From: Sphaerisporangium fuscum | GTDB taxonomy: Bacteria; Actinomycetota; Actinomycetes; Streptosporangiales; Streptosporangiaceae | NCBI RefSeq assembly: GCF_018531465.1 | Contig: NZ_JAHDTF010000022.1 | Coordinates: forward strand, 124,001 to 188,000 | Direction of reading: 5' to 3' | Length of the DNA stretch: 64,000 nt | Shown: positions 18,221-27,386 of the stretch, in pieces | How the letters are laid out: each line of letters opens with the position of its first letter | Position numbering within the stretch: position 1 is the first letter of the stretch | Notes under the pieces: generated by a model | The model's input: the letters and a program-made list of their open reading frames with translations, nothing else | What the model was told of the DNA's origin: nothing | Database searches by the model: none | Program-made: the position numbers and the translations under genes

Positions 18221-19709
18221 CCGGGCCGCCGGCACCGGCACGTTCGCGGCCGTCGACCTCGGCGCGTCCAGCGGGCGGGTGATGACCGCGCGCGTCCACC
18301 CCGGCGGGGTCGAGCTGACCGAGGTCCACCGGTTCGCCAACCGGCCGGTGCGCGCCGGCGGCACCCTTCACTGGGACATCCTCGCGCTCTACCAGGGCAT
18401 CCTCGACGGCCTGCGCCTGGCCGGGCCCGTCGACTCCGTCGGCGTGGACTCCTGGGCGGTCGACTACGGCCTGCTCGACTCCGCGGGGCGCCTGATCGGC
18501 AACCCGGTGCACTACCGCGACGAACGGACCGCCGGGGTGATGGAGCGCGTGAACGCCGAGGTGGGCGCCGCGGCGCTGTACGAGGTCGGCGGCCTGCAGT
18601 TCCTGCCGTTCAACACCGTCTACCAGCTCGTGGCCGACCGCGACCGGCTGGATCGGGCCGAGACCCTGCTCATGATCCCCGACCTGCTGACCTACTGGCT
18701 CACCGGGTCGGCCGGCGCCGAGGTCACCAACGCCTCGACGACCGGGCTGTACGACGTCCGCGCGGGCGACTGGGCGCGCCCGCTCATGGGCCGCCTCGGC
18801 ATCCCCGAGTCGATCTTCCCCGCCCTGCGCGGCCCCGGGTCAGCCGCGGGCGTCCTGCGGCCGGACGTGGCGGCCGAGATCGGGGGCGGCACCGGCGCGA
18901 GAGACGGGGTGCCGGTGATCGCCGTCGCCTCGCACGACACCGCCTCCGCCGTCGCGGCCGTCCCCGCCACCACGCGCCGCTTCGCCTACATCTCCTCCGG
19001 CACGTGGTCGCTGGTCGGCGTCGAGCTGCCGGCCCCCGTCCTGACCGCCGGGAGCCGCGCGGCGAACTTCACCAACGAGAGCGGCGTCGACGGCACCATC
19101 CGCTTTCTCCGCAACGTCATGGGCCTGTGGATCCTGCAGGAGTGCCTGCGCGCCTGGGGCGGCCCCGACCTCGGCGCGCTGCTGGCCGCGGCGGCGCGGG
19201 CCCGGCCGTTCGTCTCGCTGGTCGACCCCGACGACCCGGCCTTCCTGCCGCCCGGCGACATGCCGGGGCGGATCGCCGCGTACTGCGAGCGCACCGGCCA
19301 GCCGGTGCCGGCGGGGCCGCCCGAGGTCGTCCGGTGCGTCCTCGAGAGCCTCGCCCTCGCCTACCGGCGCGCGGTGCGCGACGCCGTACGCCTGAGCGGC
19401 CACGACGTCGACGTCGTGCACGTCGTCGGCGGCGGCGCGCGCAACGAACTGCTGTGCAGGATGACCGCCGACGCGACCGGCCTGCCCGTGCTGGCCGGCC
19501 CGGTGGAGGCCACCGCCCTCGGCAACGCCCTGGTGCAGGCCCGCGCCCACGGGCTGGTCACCGACATCCGCGAGCTCGTACGCCGCGCCGAGCCGATCAC
19601 CGGCTACGAGCCGGGCGGCGGCGCGTCCGCCTGGTCCACGGCCGCCGACCGGCTGGACGGTTTCCGAAGCCGCAGGTCAGAGGACCGCGCGTCGTCGTTG
19701 CGCGGGTAG
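18156..19709 (+). CDS. rhaB: rhamnulokinase
   Basis: The product belongs to the FGGY carbohydrate kinases. AAVDLGASSGRV begins the ATP-binding fold, VGVDSWAVDYGLLD and ISSGTWSLVGVEL are typical of rhamnulokinase, and VVGGGARNELLC lies in the C-terminal ATP-binding domain. It phosphorylates L-rhamnulose at C1, supplying the aldolase. The only usable in-frame start is the ATG at 18156, which lies 65 bases inside the regulator gene; no GTG or TTG occurs between it and the conserved N-terminus near residue 31. The resulting 30-residue Ser/Pro-rich leader is unusual, so a non-standard start further in cannot be excluded. Regulator and kinase are clearly one transcript. Confidence 0.92.
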   Translation: MPTSRSCSSPSSSPASPPAAPDRAAGTGTFAAVDLGASSGRVMTARVHPGGVELTEVHRFANRPVRAGGTLHWDILALYQGILDGLRLAGPVDSVGVDSWAVDYGLLDSAGRLIGNPVHYRDERTAGVMERVNAEVGAAALYEVGGLQFLPFNTVYQLVADRDRLDRAETLLMIPDLLTYWLTGSAGAEVTNASTTGLYDVRAGDWARPLMGRLGIPESIFPALRGPGSAAGVLRPDVAAEIGGGTGARDGVPVIAVASHDTASAVAAVPATTRRFAYISSGTWSLVGVELPAPVLTAGSRAANFTNESGVDGTIRFLRNVMGLWILQECLRAWGGPDLGALLAAAARARPFVSLVDPDDPAFLPPGDMPGRIAAYCERTGQPVPAGPPEVVRCVLESLALAYRRAVRDAVRLSGHDVDVVHVVGGGARNELLCRMTADATGLPVLAGPVEATALGNALVQARAHGLVTDIRELVRRAEPITGYEPGGGASAWSTAADRLDGFRSRRSEDRASSLRG

Positions 19710-19733
19710 GGCGGCCGACCCGAGACTGATCAT

Positions 19734-22025
19734 GTGAGGGGTCGGGTCCGGGCGGAGATTCGGGTCGACGGCGTGGTGCAGGGCGTGGGGTTCCGGCCGT
19801 TCGTGCACCGGCTGGCGACGCGCCTCGGGCTGTGCGGGCTGGTGGGCAACGACGAGCGCGGGGTGCTCATCGAGGTCGAGGGCCTGCCGCTCACCGTCGC
19901 GGAGTTCGTCGAGGCCCTACGGCACCGGCCGCCGCCGCTGGCGATCGTCCACCGGGTCACCGCGCGCCGGATCCCGCCGGTCGGCGAGACGGGTTTCCGG
20001 ATCTCGCCGAGCACCGGCGCCGGGCGGGGCCGCGCCCTGATCTCCCCCGACGTGGCCACCTGCGCCGACTGCCTGCGGGAGCTCTGGGATCCGGCCGACC
20101 GCAGGTACGGCTACGCGTTCATCAACTGCACCGCCTGCGGGCCGCGCTTCACGATCGTGCGGGCCTCCCCCTACGACCGGGCGGCGACGACCATGGCGGC
20201 GTTCGAGATGTGCGTGGCGTGCGCGGCGGAGTACCACGACCCGGCGAGCAGGCGCTTCCACGCGCAGCCGGTGTGCTGCCCCGACTGCGGGCCCCGGCTG
20301 CGGCTGGTCGGCGGCTCGCAGCGGGAGATCTCCGGGAACCCGCTGGAGGGCGCCGCCAGGGTCCTGGCGCGGGGCGGGGTGCTCGCCGTGAAAGGCGTCG
20401 GCGGGTACCACCTCGCGGTGCGGGCCGACCTGGAGGCGGCGGTGGCGGCGCTGCGGGGCAGGAAGCACCGTGAGGACAGGCCGTTCGCGGTCATGGTGGC
20501 GGACGTCACGGCGGCGCGCCTGCTGTGCCGGGTCGGCGCCGAGGCCGAACGGCTGCTCGGTGGCCGGCGGCGGCCCATCGTCCTGCTGCCCCGCCGCCCG
20601 GACGCCGGCGTCGCCCCCTCGGTGGCGCCGGGCGCCCGCACGCTGGGGATCATGCTGCCGTACTCCCCCGTCCACCACCTGCTGCTGCGCCGGGTCCCGC
20701 AGCCCATCGTGCTCACCAGCGGGAACGTGTCCGACGAGCCCATCGCCTACCGGGACGAGGACGCCCTCGCGCGGCTCGGGCACGTCGCCGACGCCTTCCT
20801 GACCCACGACCGGCCGATCCACACGCGCACCGACGACTCGGTGGTGCGCGTGTTCCGGCGACGGGAGCTGCCGATCAGGCGCTCCCGAGGGTACGTACCG
20901 CAGCCGCTGCCGCTGGTGCGGGAGGCCCTGCGGCCGGTGCTCGGCTGCGGAGCCGAGCTCAAGCACACCTTCTGCCTGGCGCACGGCCTTCGGGCGTTCG
21001 TGTCCCACCATGTCGGCGACCTGGAGAACCACGAGACCCTGCGGTCGTTCGTGGAGGGCGTGGCGCACTTCCAGCGGCTGTTCGGCGTCCGCGCCGAGGT
21101 GGTGGCCCACGATCTGCACCCGGAGTACCTGTCGACGAAGTACGCGCTGGGACGGGAGGGCGTCAGCCTGGTGGGCGTCCAGCATCACCACGCGCACATC
21201 GCCTCGTGTCTGGCGGACAACGGAGCGGCCGGGCCGGTGATCGGGGTGGCGTTCGACGGGCTGGGGTACGGGCCGGACGGCACGCTGTGGGGCGGGGAGT
21301 TCCTCGTGGCCGACCTGGCCGGCTTCGAGCGCGCCGGGCATCTCGCGCCGGTGCCGATGCCCGGCGGGGCGGCGGCGGTGCGGCAGCCGTGGCGGATGGC
21401 CGCCTCCTACCTCGCCGCCGGACCGCACGCGCGGGGGCTGGGCGTGCGGGAGCGCAACGCCGCCCAGTGGGACGCCGTGGCCGCCATGGCGGCGCGCGGG
21501 GTGAACGCCCCGCTCACCTCCAGCGTAGGGCGCCTCTTCGACGCGGTGTCCTCCCTGGTGACCGGGCGCGACAGGGTGACCTACGAGGGGCAGGCGGCGG
21601 TCGAACTGGAGCAGATCGCCGCGGCCGGGGAGCGGGGGGCGTACCCGAGCCGGCTGCTGGACCGGCCGGACGGGACGTTCGTCGCGAGCGGCCTCGACCT
21701 GGTCGAGGCGGTGCTGGAGGACCTTGGCGGGAGTGCCGAGGCGCCCGTGGTCGCGGCGCGCTTCCACAACGGTGTGGCCCGGCTCGTCGCGGACGGCTGC
21801 GGGCGGGTGCGGGAACGGACGGGGCTCGGCACGGTGGCCCTGTCCGGCGGGGTGTTCCAGAACGTGTTCCTGCTGGAGCGCGCGACGACGCTCCTGGAGG
21901 AGCGGGGCTTCACGGTGCTCCTGCACTCCCACGTCCCCCCCAACGACGCGGGCATCAGCCTGGGCCAGGCCGCCGTGGCCGCCGCCCGCACCGGCCCGGG
22001 GGATCGCGGGACCGCCGCGCCGTGA
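19734..22025 (+). CDS. hypF: carbamoyltransferase HypF
   Basis: The 763-residue protein shows the full HypF architecture: acylphosphatase domain (about 1-90, VQGVGFRPFVHRLA), two C4 zinc fingers (CADC...CTAC and CVAC...CPDC, about 108-185), a YrdC-like domain (about 200-380) and a Kae1-like carbamoyltransferase domain (about 390-750) with VQHHHAHIASCLADN and VAFDGLGYGPDGTLWGGEF. HypF makes thiocarbamate on HypE from carbamoyl phosphate and ATP, the first step toward the CN ligands of [NiFe]-hydrogenases. GTG start at 19734. No hydrogenase or other hyp gene lies in the window, so its partners must be elsewhere. It begins 24 bases after rhaB but has no metabolic link with it. Confidence 0.95.
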   Translation: MRGRVRAEIRVDGVVQGVGFRPFVHRLATRLGLCGLVGNDERGVLIEVEGLPLTVAEFVEALRHRPPPLAIVHRVTARRIPPVGETGFRISPSTGAGRGRALISPDVATCADCLRELWDPADRRYGYAFINCTACGPRFTIVRASPYDRAATTMAAFEMCVACAAEYHDPASRRFHAQPVCCPDCGPRLRLVGGSQREISGNPLEGAARVLARGGVLAVKGVGGYHLAVRADLEAAVAALRGRKHREDRPFAVMVADVTAARLLCRVGAEAERLLGGRRRPIVLLPRRPDAGVAPSVAPGARTLGIMLPYSPVHHLLLRRVPQPIVLTSGNVSDEPIAYRDEDALARLGHVADAFLTHDRPIHTRTDDSVVRVFRRRELPIRRSRGYVPQPLPLVREALRPVLGCGAELKHTFCLAHGLRAFVSHHVGDLENHETLRSFVEGVAHFQRLFGVRAEVVAHDLHPEYLSTKYALGREGVSLVGVQHHHAHIASCLADNGAAGPVIGVAFDGLGYGPDGTLWGGEFLVADLAGFERAGHLAPVPMPGGAAAVRQPWRMAASYLAAGPHARGLGVRERNAAQWDAVAAMAARGVNAPLTSSVGRLFDAVSSLVTGRDRVTYEGQAAVELEQIAAAGERGAYPSRLLDRPDGTFVASGLDLVEAVLEDLGGSAEAPVVAARFHNGVARLVADGCGRVRERTGLGTVALSGGVFQNVFLLERATTLLEERGFTVLLHSHVPPNDAGISLGQAAVAAARTGPGDRGTAAP

Positions 22026-22039
22026 GCGGCGCCGGCGGG

Positions 22040-22756
22040 TCAGGCGGACTTGGCGGCGTTCCTGGCGGCGCGGGCCATCTCCACCTTCGCGCTGGCGGCG
22101 TACTTGTCGACGTACTCCTGGCCGGAGAGCTCCATCAGGGCGTACATGATCTCGTCGGTGACGGCGCGGAGGACGAGACGGTCGTCTTCCATGCCGTAGT
22201 AGCGCGAGAAGTCGAGCGGCTTGCCGAACCTGACGCCGGGGCGGATGCCGAGCTTGGGGAAGACGCGGCCCGGAGGCATCATCTCGAAGGTGTTGACCAT
22301 GGCCCACGGGATCACCGGCGCCCGGGACTCCAGGGCGAGGCGGGCGACGCCCGTCTTGCCCTTGTAGAGGCGGCCGTCGGGGGTGCGGGTGCCTTCGGGG
22401 TAGATGCCGAGGATGTCGCCCTGGCGCAGAATGCGCAGCCCGGTGCGCAGCGCGGCCTCGCTGGCCTTGCCGCCGGAGCGGTCGATCGGCACCGTGCCGA
22501 CCCCGGTGAAGAAGGCACGGCTGAGCAGGCCCTTGATGCCGCGCCCGGTGAAGTATTCGGCCTTGCCCAGGGTGATGACCTTGCGGGGCAGGTGCAGCGG
22601 CCCGAAGAAGTGGTCGGCGAACGACAGGTGGTTGCCGGCCAGGATCGCGGGCCCCTCCCTCGGGACGTTCTCGGTGCCCTCGGCCCAGGGACGGAACACC
22701 AGATGGAGGAACGGACCCAGAATGGCCTTCACCACCCAGTAGAACACGCGGGGCAC
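22040..22756 (-). CDS. plsC: 1-acyl-sn-glycerol-3-phosphate acyltransferase
   Basis: This 238-residue PlsC/LPLAT-family protein has the catalytic NHLSFAD (NHx4D) near residue 42 and the substrate-binding YPEGTRT near residue 120, plus a hydrophobic N-terminal segment that should attach it to the membrane. The family transfers an acyl chain to lysophosphatidic acid in phospholipid synthesis. GTG start. It is convergent with hypF and corresponds in position and type to Rv2182c of Mycobacterium tuberculosis, the first member of the conserved block continued further along the window. Confidence 0.9.
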   Translation of the reverse strand: MPRVFYWVVKAILGPFLHLVFRPWAEGTENVPREGPAILAGNHLSFADHFFGPLHLPRKVITLGKAEYFTGRGIKGLLSRAFFTGVGTVPIDRSGGKASEAALRTGLRILRQGDILGIYPEGTRTPDGRLYKGKTGVARLALESRAPVIPWAMVNTFEMMPPGRVFPKLGIRPGVRFGKPLDFSRYYGMEDDRLVLRAVTDEIMYALMELSGQEYVDKYAASAKVEMARAARNAAKSA

Positions 22757-22939
22757 CTCTTCTCTTGGCTTCTACCGGCGTTCACGGCCGTGTAACCGGC
22801 GTGGCGTCATTTTCGCATGCCCGGCGCACCGGACCTACACCTCACCGGCGGCGGGACGCGACACCGGCCTCCGGTATCTCGCGGTACGGCCCCGAACGTG
22901 CGACGATCAGGCGGAGCCGCATCAGGAGAGGAACCCATC

Positions 22940-23701
22940 ATGCCGCTCATGCCCGGCGCCGAGCCGTTCCACCATGAGGGTGGTCAGGTCGGGGTCCTGC
23001 TCTGCCACGGGTTCACCGGGTCGCCGCAGTCGCTGCGCCCCTGGGCCAAGCATCTCGCGGCGGCGGGCCTGACCGTGTCACTGCCCCGGCTGCCCGGTCA
23101 CGGCACCACCTGGCAGGAGATGAACCGCACCCGATGGGAGGACTGGTACGCCGAGCTCGAGAGGGAGTTCGAGGGCCTGCGCACCCGGTGCGCGGAGGTC
23201 TTCGTCATGGGCCTGTCGCTCGGGGGGTGCATGGCGCTGCGGCTGGCCGAGGTCCACGGGCGGGATGTGCGGGGCGTGGTGGTGGTGAACCCGTCCATCG
23301 TCAACGACGTGCCGCTGCTCGCGCTGGCACCGGTCCTGAAGTTCTTCGTGTCATCGGTCCCGGGCGTCGCGGGCGACATCAAGCGCGAGGACGCGACCGA
23401 GCTGGGCTACACCCGCACCCCCATCAGGGCGGCGGCCACCCTGCCGACGCTGTGGTCGCTGGTGCAGTCGGAGCTGCACCTCATCACCCAGCCGGTGCTC
23501 GTCTACCACAGCCCGGAGGACCACGTGGTCAAACCCGCGAGCGTCGAGCTGCTCCAGAAGGTGATGGGCGACAATCTGACCGTGCGTCAGTGCCTCGACA
23601 GCTACCACGTCGCGACCCTCGACAACGATGCGCCGCGCATTTTCGAGGGGAGCCTCGACTTCATCAAGACCCACGCGTCGGTACCCTTGCAGAGAGACTG
23701 A
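22940..23701 (+). CDS. alpha/beta hydrolase, carboxylesterase/monoacylglycerol lipase type
   Basis: The ATG at 22940 follows AGGAGAGG, giving a 253-residue protein; an upstream in-frame ATG would add 41 residues with no homology-like character. The catalytic triad is visible: Ser in GLSLGGCMAL, Asp in YHSPEDHVV and His in DSYHVATLDND. HGFTGSPQSLRPWA provides the oxyanion-hole region. The layout matches the small Est30-type carboxylesterases, which cleave short- to medium-chain esters or monoacylglycerols in the cytoplasm. Its place beside an acyltransferase and upstream of a membrane protein suggests a lipid-related role, but the natural substrate is unknown. Confidence 0.88.
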   Translation: MPLMPGAEPFHHEGGQVGVLLCHGFTGSPQSLRPWAKHLAAAGLTVSLPRLPGHGTTWQEMNRTRWEDWYAELEREFEGLRTRCAEVFVMGLSLGGCMALRLAEVHGRDVRGVVVVNPSIVNDVPLLALAPVLKFFVSSVPGVAGDIKREDATELGYTRTPIRAAATLPTLWSLVQSELHLITQPVLVYHSPEDHVVKPASVELLQKVMGDNLTVRQCLDSYHVATLDNDAPRIFEGSLDFIKTHASVPLQRD

Positions 23702-23832
23702 TCCGACCTCGGCGGCGAGCCGTGCGCGAGGCGGCGACGCAACGTGCCGGCCGGCGACCGAGCGAAGCGACCACGATCATCAGCAGCCGCCCCGCGAGCG
23801 GGACACGAGCATTGGACGAATCGAAGTGACCG

Positions 23833-24285
23833 GTGACGCCGCAGAGCGATGAGGACGAGGTCTGGCGTCAGATCGTCGCCTCCTTCAACGAGACCGCCGA
23901 TCCCACCGCGGCAGGTCAGCCATGGCCGGACCGCGAGAACGTCTCCCCCGACGACGCCTACCAGGCGGTGAAGGCGGAGACCTCAGCGGAGATCCGCAAG
24001 GAAGAGACCGCCGTCGCCTCCGGCGAGGAGGACGACGACGATCACTATGTCCCCCCTCCCCCGCCGCCGCTGCCCAAGATGGACCCCGGCACCAAGATCG
24101 CATGGCTGGCGTTGTTCGGCGGCCCCGCCTACCTCCTGCTCGCCGCGCTGCTGTCCTGGCCCATGGACGGCTGGATCGTGTTCGCCGCCATCGCGGCGTT
24201 CATCGGGGGCTTCGTCGCGCTGATCGTCCGCATGGGCGACGGCCCGCCGCCCGACTCCGGGTGGGACGACGGCGCGGTCATCTGA
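23833..24285 (+). CDS. small membrane protein with acidic N-terminal half
   Basis: This 150-residue protein starts at GTG 23833. Residues 1-75 are polar and acidic (EEDDDDH near 67-73), followed by a proline run (PPPPPPLP, about 75-83) and then two hydrophobic segments (about 88-110 and 112-135). It is typical of a conserved actinobacterial family of unknown function with an intracellular acidic region and a two-helix anchor. It lies 131 bases after the carboxylesterase gene on the same strand and could share its transcript. No function is proposed. Confidence 0.8.
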   Translation: MTPQSDEDEVWRQIVASFNETADPTAAGQPWPDRENVSPDDAYQAVKAETSAEIRKEETAVASGEEDDDDHYVPPPPPPLPKMDPGTKIAWLALFGGPAYLLLAALLSWPMDGWIVFAAIAAFIGGFVALIVRMGDGPPPDSGWDDGAVI

Positions 24286-24350
24286 CCGCCCGCGACCCGG
24301 CCTCAGGTGATCTGAGCCCTGACGCCCCGGGCCTCAGGTCACCCGGCCGC

Positions 24351-25601
24351 TCACGAGGGGGCGTCGGTGGGGGTGCCGGCCCCGGAGCCGGGGGCCCCGC
24401 CGAGACCCGGGGCGGAGGTGGGGCGGAGCGAGGGAGCCGGCGCGGCCTCGCTCTTGGCGCCGCCGCCCTGCTGGAAGCGCTCGACCACGTCGGTGTAACG
24501 GTCGCCGGCGTCGACCACGTGCCCCACGGCCAAGGTGAGGTCGCCGACGTGGGTGACCGCCTGCAGCCGCATCGTGCGCGGCCGGGCGGCGGGCTCACCG
24601 CGCACCACGTGCCACGCCGGCCCGCTTCCCTTCAGCAGGAACGCCTGCCCGGGGTGGTCGGGGTCGAAGCCCGACACCCAGAAGTGCCCCTTGCCGTCGC
24701 CGGTGACGCCGTACAGCTCGGCGTACTCCTGCGGGACGGACGCCTGGCTCCAGCGCTTGCCGTTCCAGGTGAGGATCAGCGGCGTGATCTTCTTCCCGTC
24801 GTGGTAGACGCCCCCCACGGCGACGGCCTTCTTCGGCCCGTCGATGTAGACGTCGCGCAGGAAGCCGCCCTCGACGGACGGCACGGTGGCGGGCTTCCAG
24901 GTGGTGCCGGACAACTTCATGATCACCGGCCGGCCGCCGTCGTCGCCGACCGCCCAGCCGTCGCCCTTCTGCGTCACCGCCACGCCGTACAGGGTGCCCC
25001 TGATCTTGCCCTCCTGGGCGGTCCAGCCCTTGGAGGTGCCGGTGGCGATGAGCGTCTTCTTGCCGCGGCTGCCGACCGCGACCACCCGGCCCGGGACGGC
25101 CGCGACGGCGCCCAGCCAGTCGCCGGAGGCGAACTGCGGCACGCCGACCCGGTCGAACACCGATCCGTCGCCGCGCACGACGTAGGGCAGGCCGTCGTGG
25201 CCCTCGCCGACCGCCCAGATCTCGCCGGGCGAGGCGGCGGCCACCGACCGCAGGTGCCCGGCGCTGGAGACGTCGTTGCGGATACCGATCTCGGTCCAGG
25301 CCGTGCCGTCCCAGTGGGTGATCACGCCGCGGTTCTGCCAGGCCTCCCAGACGTCCTCCTGGCCGACCGCCCAGATGTTGGTCTTGGTCAGCCCCACGAC
25401 GTCGGACAGGGAGCCGTCGGTCGCCAGCCGCGCGGTCGCCGACTCCTGGAGCAGCGCCACCGGGCCGCGATCGGCGGCACGCGGATGCGAGGGGTCGGCA
25501 TGGGCGTGCGCTGAGGGTGTGGCGCGAAGGAGGGCACCGGTCAGCACACCGGTCAGCAGCACGCACAACGACAACGCACGCCGCGACTGGCGGCGGGACA
25601 T
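24351..25601 (-). CDS. secreted beta-propeller-like repeat protein
   Basis: Starting at ATG 25601, the 416-residue protein has a signal peptide (MSRRQSRRALSLCVLL..., cut near SAHAHA) and then at least six repeats of about 50 residues with the pattern G-x-x-W-A-V-G (NIWAVGQED, EIWAVGEGH, RVVAVGSRG, GWAVGDDG, KAVAVGGVY, HFWVSGFD), typical of a YCF48- or BNR-like beta-propeller. The C-terminus is a Pro/Ser/Gly-rich tail. It should be exported; propellers commonly bind proteins or sugars, but no ligand can be named. A TACGAT hexamer at 25613-25608 ends six bases before the ATG, so the mRNA may be leaderless. An ATG 27 codons upstream is less likely. Confidence 0.82.
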   Translation of the reverse strand: MSRRQSRRALSLCVLLTGVLTGALLRATPSAHAHADPSHPRAADRGPVALLQESATARLATDGSLSDVVGLTKTNIWAVGQEDVWEAWQNRGVITHWDGTAWTEIGIRNDVSSAGHLRSVAAASPGEIWAVGEGHDGLPYVVRGDGSVFDRVGVPQFASGDWLGAVAAVPGRVVAVGSRGKKTLIATGTSKGWTAQEGKIRGTLYGVAVTQKGDGWAVGDDGGRPVIMKLSGTTWKPATVPSVEGGFLRDVYIDGPKKAVAVGGVYHDGKKITPLILTWNGKRWSQASVPQEYAELYGVTGDGKGHFWVSGFDPDHPGQAFLLKGSGPAWHVVRGEPAARPRTMRLQAVTHVGDLTLAVGHVVDAGDRYTDVVERFQQGGGAKSEAAPAPSLRPTSAPGLGGAPGSGAGTPTDAPS

Positions 25602-25685
25602 GACCAAATCGTACGTGTCCCGCCATCGGGTGCGTGGCAGGTCCCCCACTGTTGACCGAACGGTCACCTGACGGCCGGGCACCGC

Positions 25686-26378
25686 TCAGCTCGCGAGGAG
25701 CTCGGCCACGACGGGCAGGTGGTCGGTGGCCGCCCGCAGGTCGTCGGCGGCGGCGTCCACGCCGCCGCACGACCGGACCCCGAGGCCCGGCGAGGCGAAG
25801 ATGACGTCCAGGCGCCGGTCCGGCCTTCGGGAGGTGAAGGTGAGGCCGCTCCCGCGCGGCGCGAGGCGGTAGCAGTCGGACAGGCGCCGGGCGAAGTGGT
25901 CCCAGGCCTCCCCGCCCGCCTGCTCGTTGACGTCGCCGGCCACCACGATGGGGGTGCCGAAGCGCCGGGCCACCTTCTCCACCAGGTTCATGATCTCCAC
26001 GGCGTGGGCGAGCCGGGCGGCGGGCACCAGGTCGAGGTGCACGGAGGCGACGGTCATCCGCACCCCGCGGCACTCGACCACCGCGATCGCCACGCCGCGC
26101 CGTTCGAGCCCGCTGAAGTACCGCAGCAGGTGGCCCTCGGCGTGGACCAGGCGCACGTCGGGGGCGGCGAGCACCGCGACGCCGCCCCAGCGCCGCCCGC
26201 TGATCAGGCGGAGCCCGGCCCCGGCCGCGAGCTCGGCGCGTTTGCGCCGCCAGCCGAGCAGCCGCGGCGCCTCCTGGACGCACAGCACGTCGGGCGCCAT
26301 GGCCCTGATGACCCGCGCCAGCGCGGCGTTGTCGTCGTACATCGAGCGCACGTTGTAGGTGCCGACGCGGATCATCAT
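25686..26378 (-). CDS. endonuclease/exonuclease/phosphatase-fold protein
   Basis: This 230-residue protein shows the EEP-family motifs in order: GTYNVRSM (Asn), VLCVQEAP (metal-binding Glu), SVHLDLV (His), VVAGDVNEQ (Asp/Asn), LDVIFAS and the terminal ATDHLPVVAEL (Asp-His pair). The fold cuts phosphodiester or phosphoester bonds in DNA, sphingolipids or inositol phosphates; there is no signal peptide, so it acts in the cytoplasm. Two ATG codons in a row (26378 and 26375) lie 28 bases after the glucokinase stop; the gene is the last of the operon. The substrate is not predictable. Confidence 0.88.
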   Translation of the reverse strand: MMIRVGTYNVRSMYDDNAALARVIRAMAPDVLCVQEAPRLLGWRRKRAELAAGAGLRLISGRRWGGVAVLAAPDVRLVHAEGHLLRYFSGLERRGVAIAVVECRGVRMTVASVHLDLVPAARLAHAVEIMNLVEKVARRFGTPIVVAGDVNEQAGGEAWDHFARRLSDCYRLAPRGSGLTFTSRRPDRRLDVIFASPGLGVRSCGGVDAAADDLRAATDHLPVVAELLAS

Positions 26379-26406
26379 GGGTCGCCGGGGAGCTTCCGCC
26401 CGCCGG

Positions 26407-27351
26407 TCAGGGCTGCCGGGCGAGGTCGGCCGCGCCGACCAGCCCCGCCGAGGGGCCGAGCTCGGCCAGGCGGATCTCGGCGTGCGGACGGTGGGCGCGG
26501 CCGGTGAGCGAGCGGTCGAAGGCGTCGCGGGCCCGGTCGATCCACAGGTCGGCGGCACGGGACACGCCGCCGCCCAGCACGAAGCAGCCCGGGTCGAGCA
26601 CCGCGGCCAGGTCGGCGAGCCCCTGCCCGATCCACGCGGCCATGGAGGCGAAGGCGGCCAGCGCGGCCTCGTCGCCCTCGCGGGCGGCCTTGGTGACGTG
26701 CTCGCCCTCGACGCCGGCGACGGAGCCGCCCGCCAGCTCCAGGATGCGGGCGCCGCGGCCGGGGTCCTGTTCGGCGATCAGGCGGGCCTCGTGGACCAGG
26801 GCGTTGCCGCTGGCGTACTGCTCCCAGCACCCGAGGTTGCCGCAGCCGCACAGGCGCCCCTCGGGGACGGCCTGCATGTGGCCCATCTCGGCGCCCATGC
26901 CCCAGCGGCCGCGGTACAGGGCTCCGCCGAACACCATGCCGCCGCCGATGCCGGTGCCGACCGTGATGCACACCAGGTGGCTCTCGCCGCGCCCGGCGCC
27001 GAAGCGGTATTCGCCCCAGGCCATGGCGTTGGCGTCGTTCTCGACCACGACGGGCAGGCCGACCCGCTCGGCGACCTTCTTCTGCAGCGGCTCCTCGCGC
27101 CAGGCGAGGTTCGGGGCGAAGCGGACGATCGAGCGGGTCTCGTCGACGAACCCCGCGGCGCCCAGCCCGACGGCCTCGACGTCGTGGCGGCCGGCCAGTT
27201 CGAGGACGGCCTCGGCGATCGCGTCCGCCACCTTGTCGGGGTGCTGGGCGGGAGTGGGCCGCAAAAGGTTCTCCACGATGCGGCCGTCCTCGTCGACGAC
27301 CCCGGCGGCGATCTTCGTACCGCCGATGTCAACGCCGATCGTCAGCGCCAT
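26407..27351 (-). CDS. glkA: ROK-family glucokinase
   Basis: The 314-residue protein has the ROK signature: N-terminal phosphate-binding DIGGTKIAAGV, catalytic ENDANAMAWGEY, and the zinc-binding CGCGNLGCWE motif near residue 168. It phosphorylates glucose with ATP, and in Streptomyces the equivalent GlkA is central to carbon catabolite repression. ATG at 27351. It follows the DUF5304-like gene by 35 bases. The same order, a protein of about 20 kDa followed by the glucokinase gene, occurs in Streptomyces coelicolor (SCO2127-SCO2126). Confidence 0.92.
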   Translation of the reverse strand: MALTIGVDIGGTKIAAGVVDEDGRIVENLLRPTPAQHPDKVADAIAEAVLELAGRHDVEAVGLGAAGFVDETRSIVRFAPNLAWREEPLQKKVAERVGLPVVVENDANAMAWGEYRFGAGRGESHLVCITVGTGIGGGMVFGGALYRGRWGMGAEMGHMQAVPEGRLCGCGNLGCWEQYASGNALVHEARLIAEQDPGRGARILELAGGSVAGVEGEHVTKAAREGDEAALAAFASMAAWIGQGLADLAAVLDPGCFVLGGGVSRAADLWIDRARDAFDRSLTGRAHRPHAEIRLAELGPSAGLVGAADLARQP

Positions 27352-27386
27352 TTCTCATCCCTTCTCCCCGAGCAGCCGCCGGGCCC

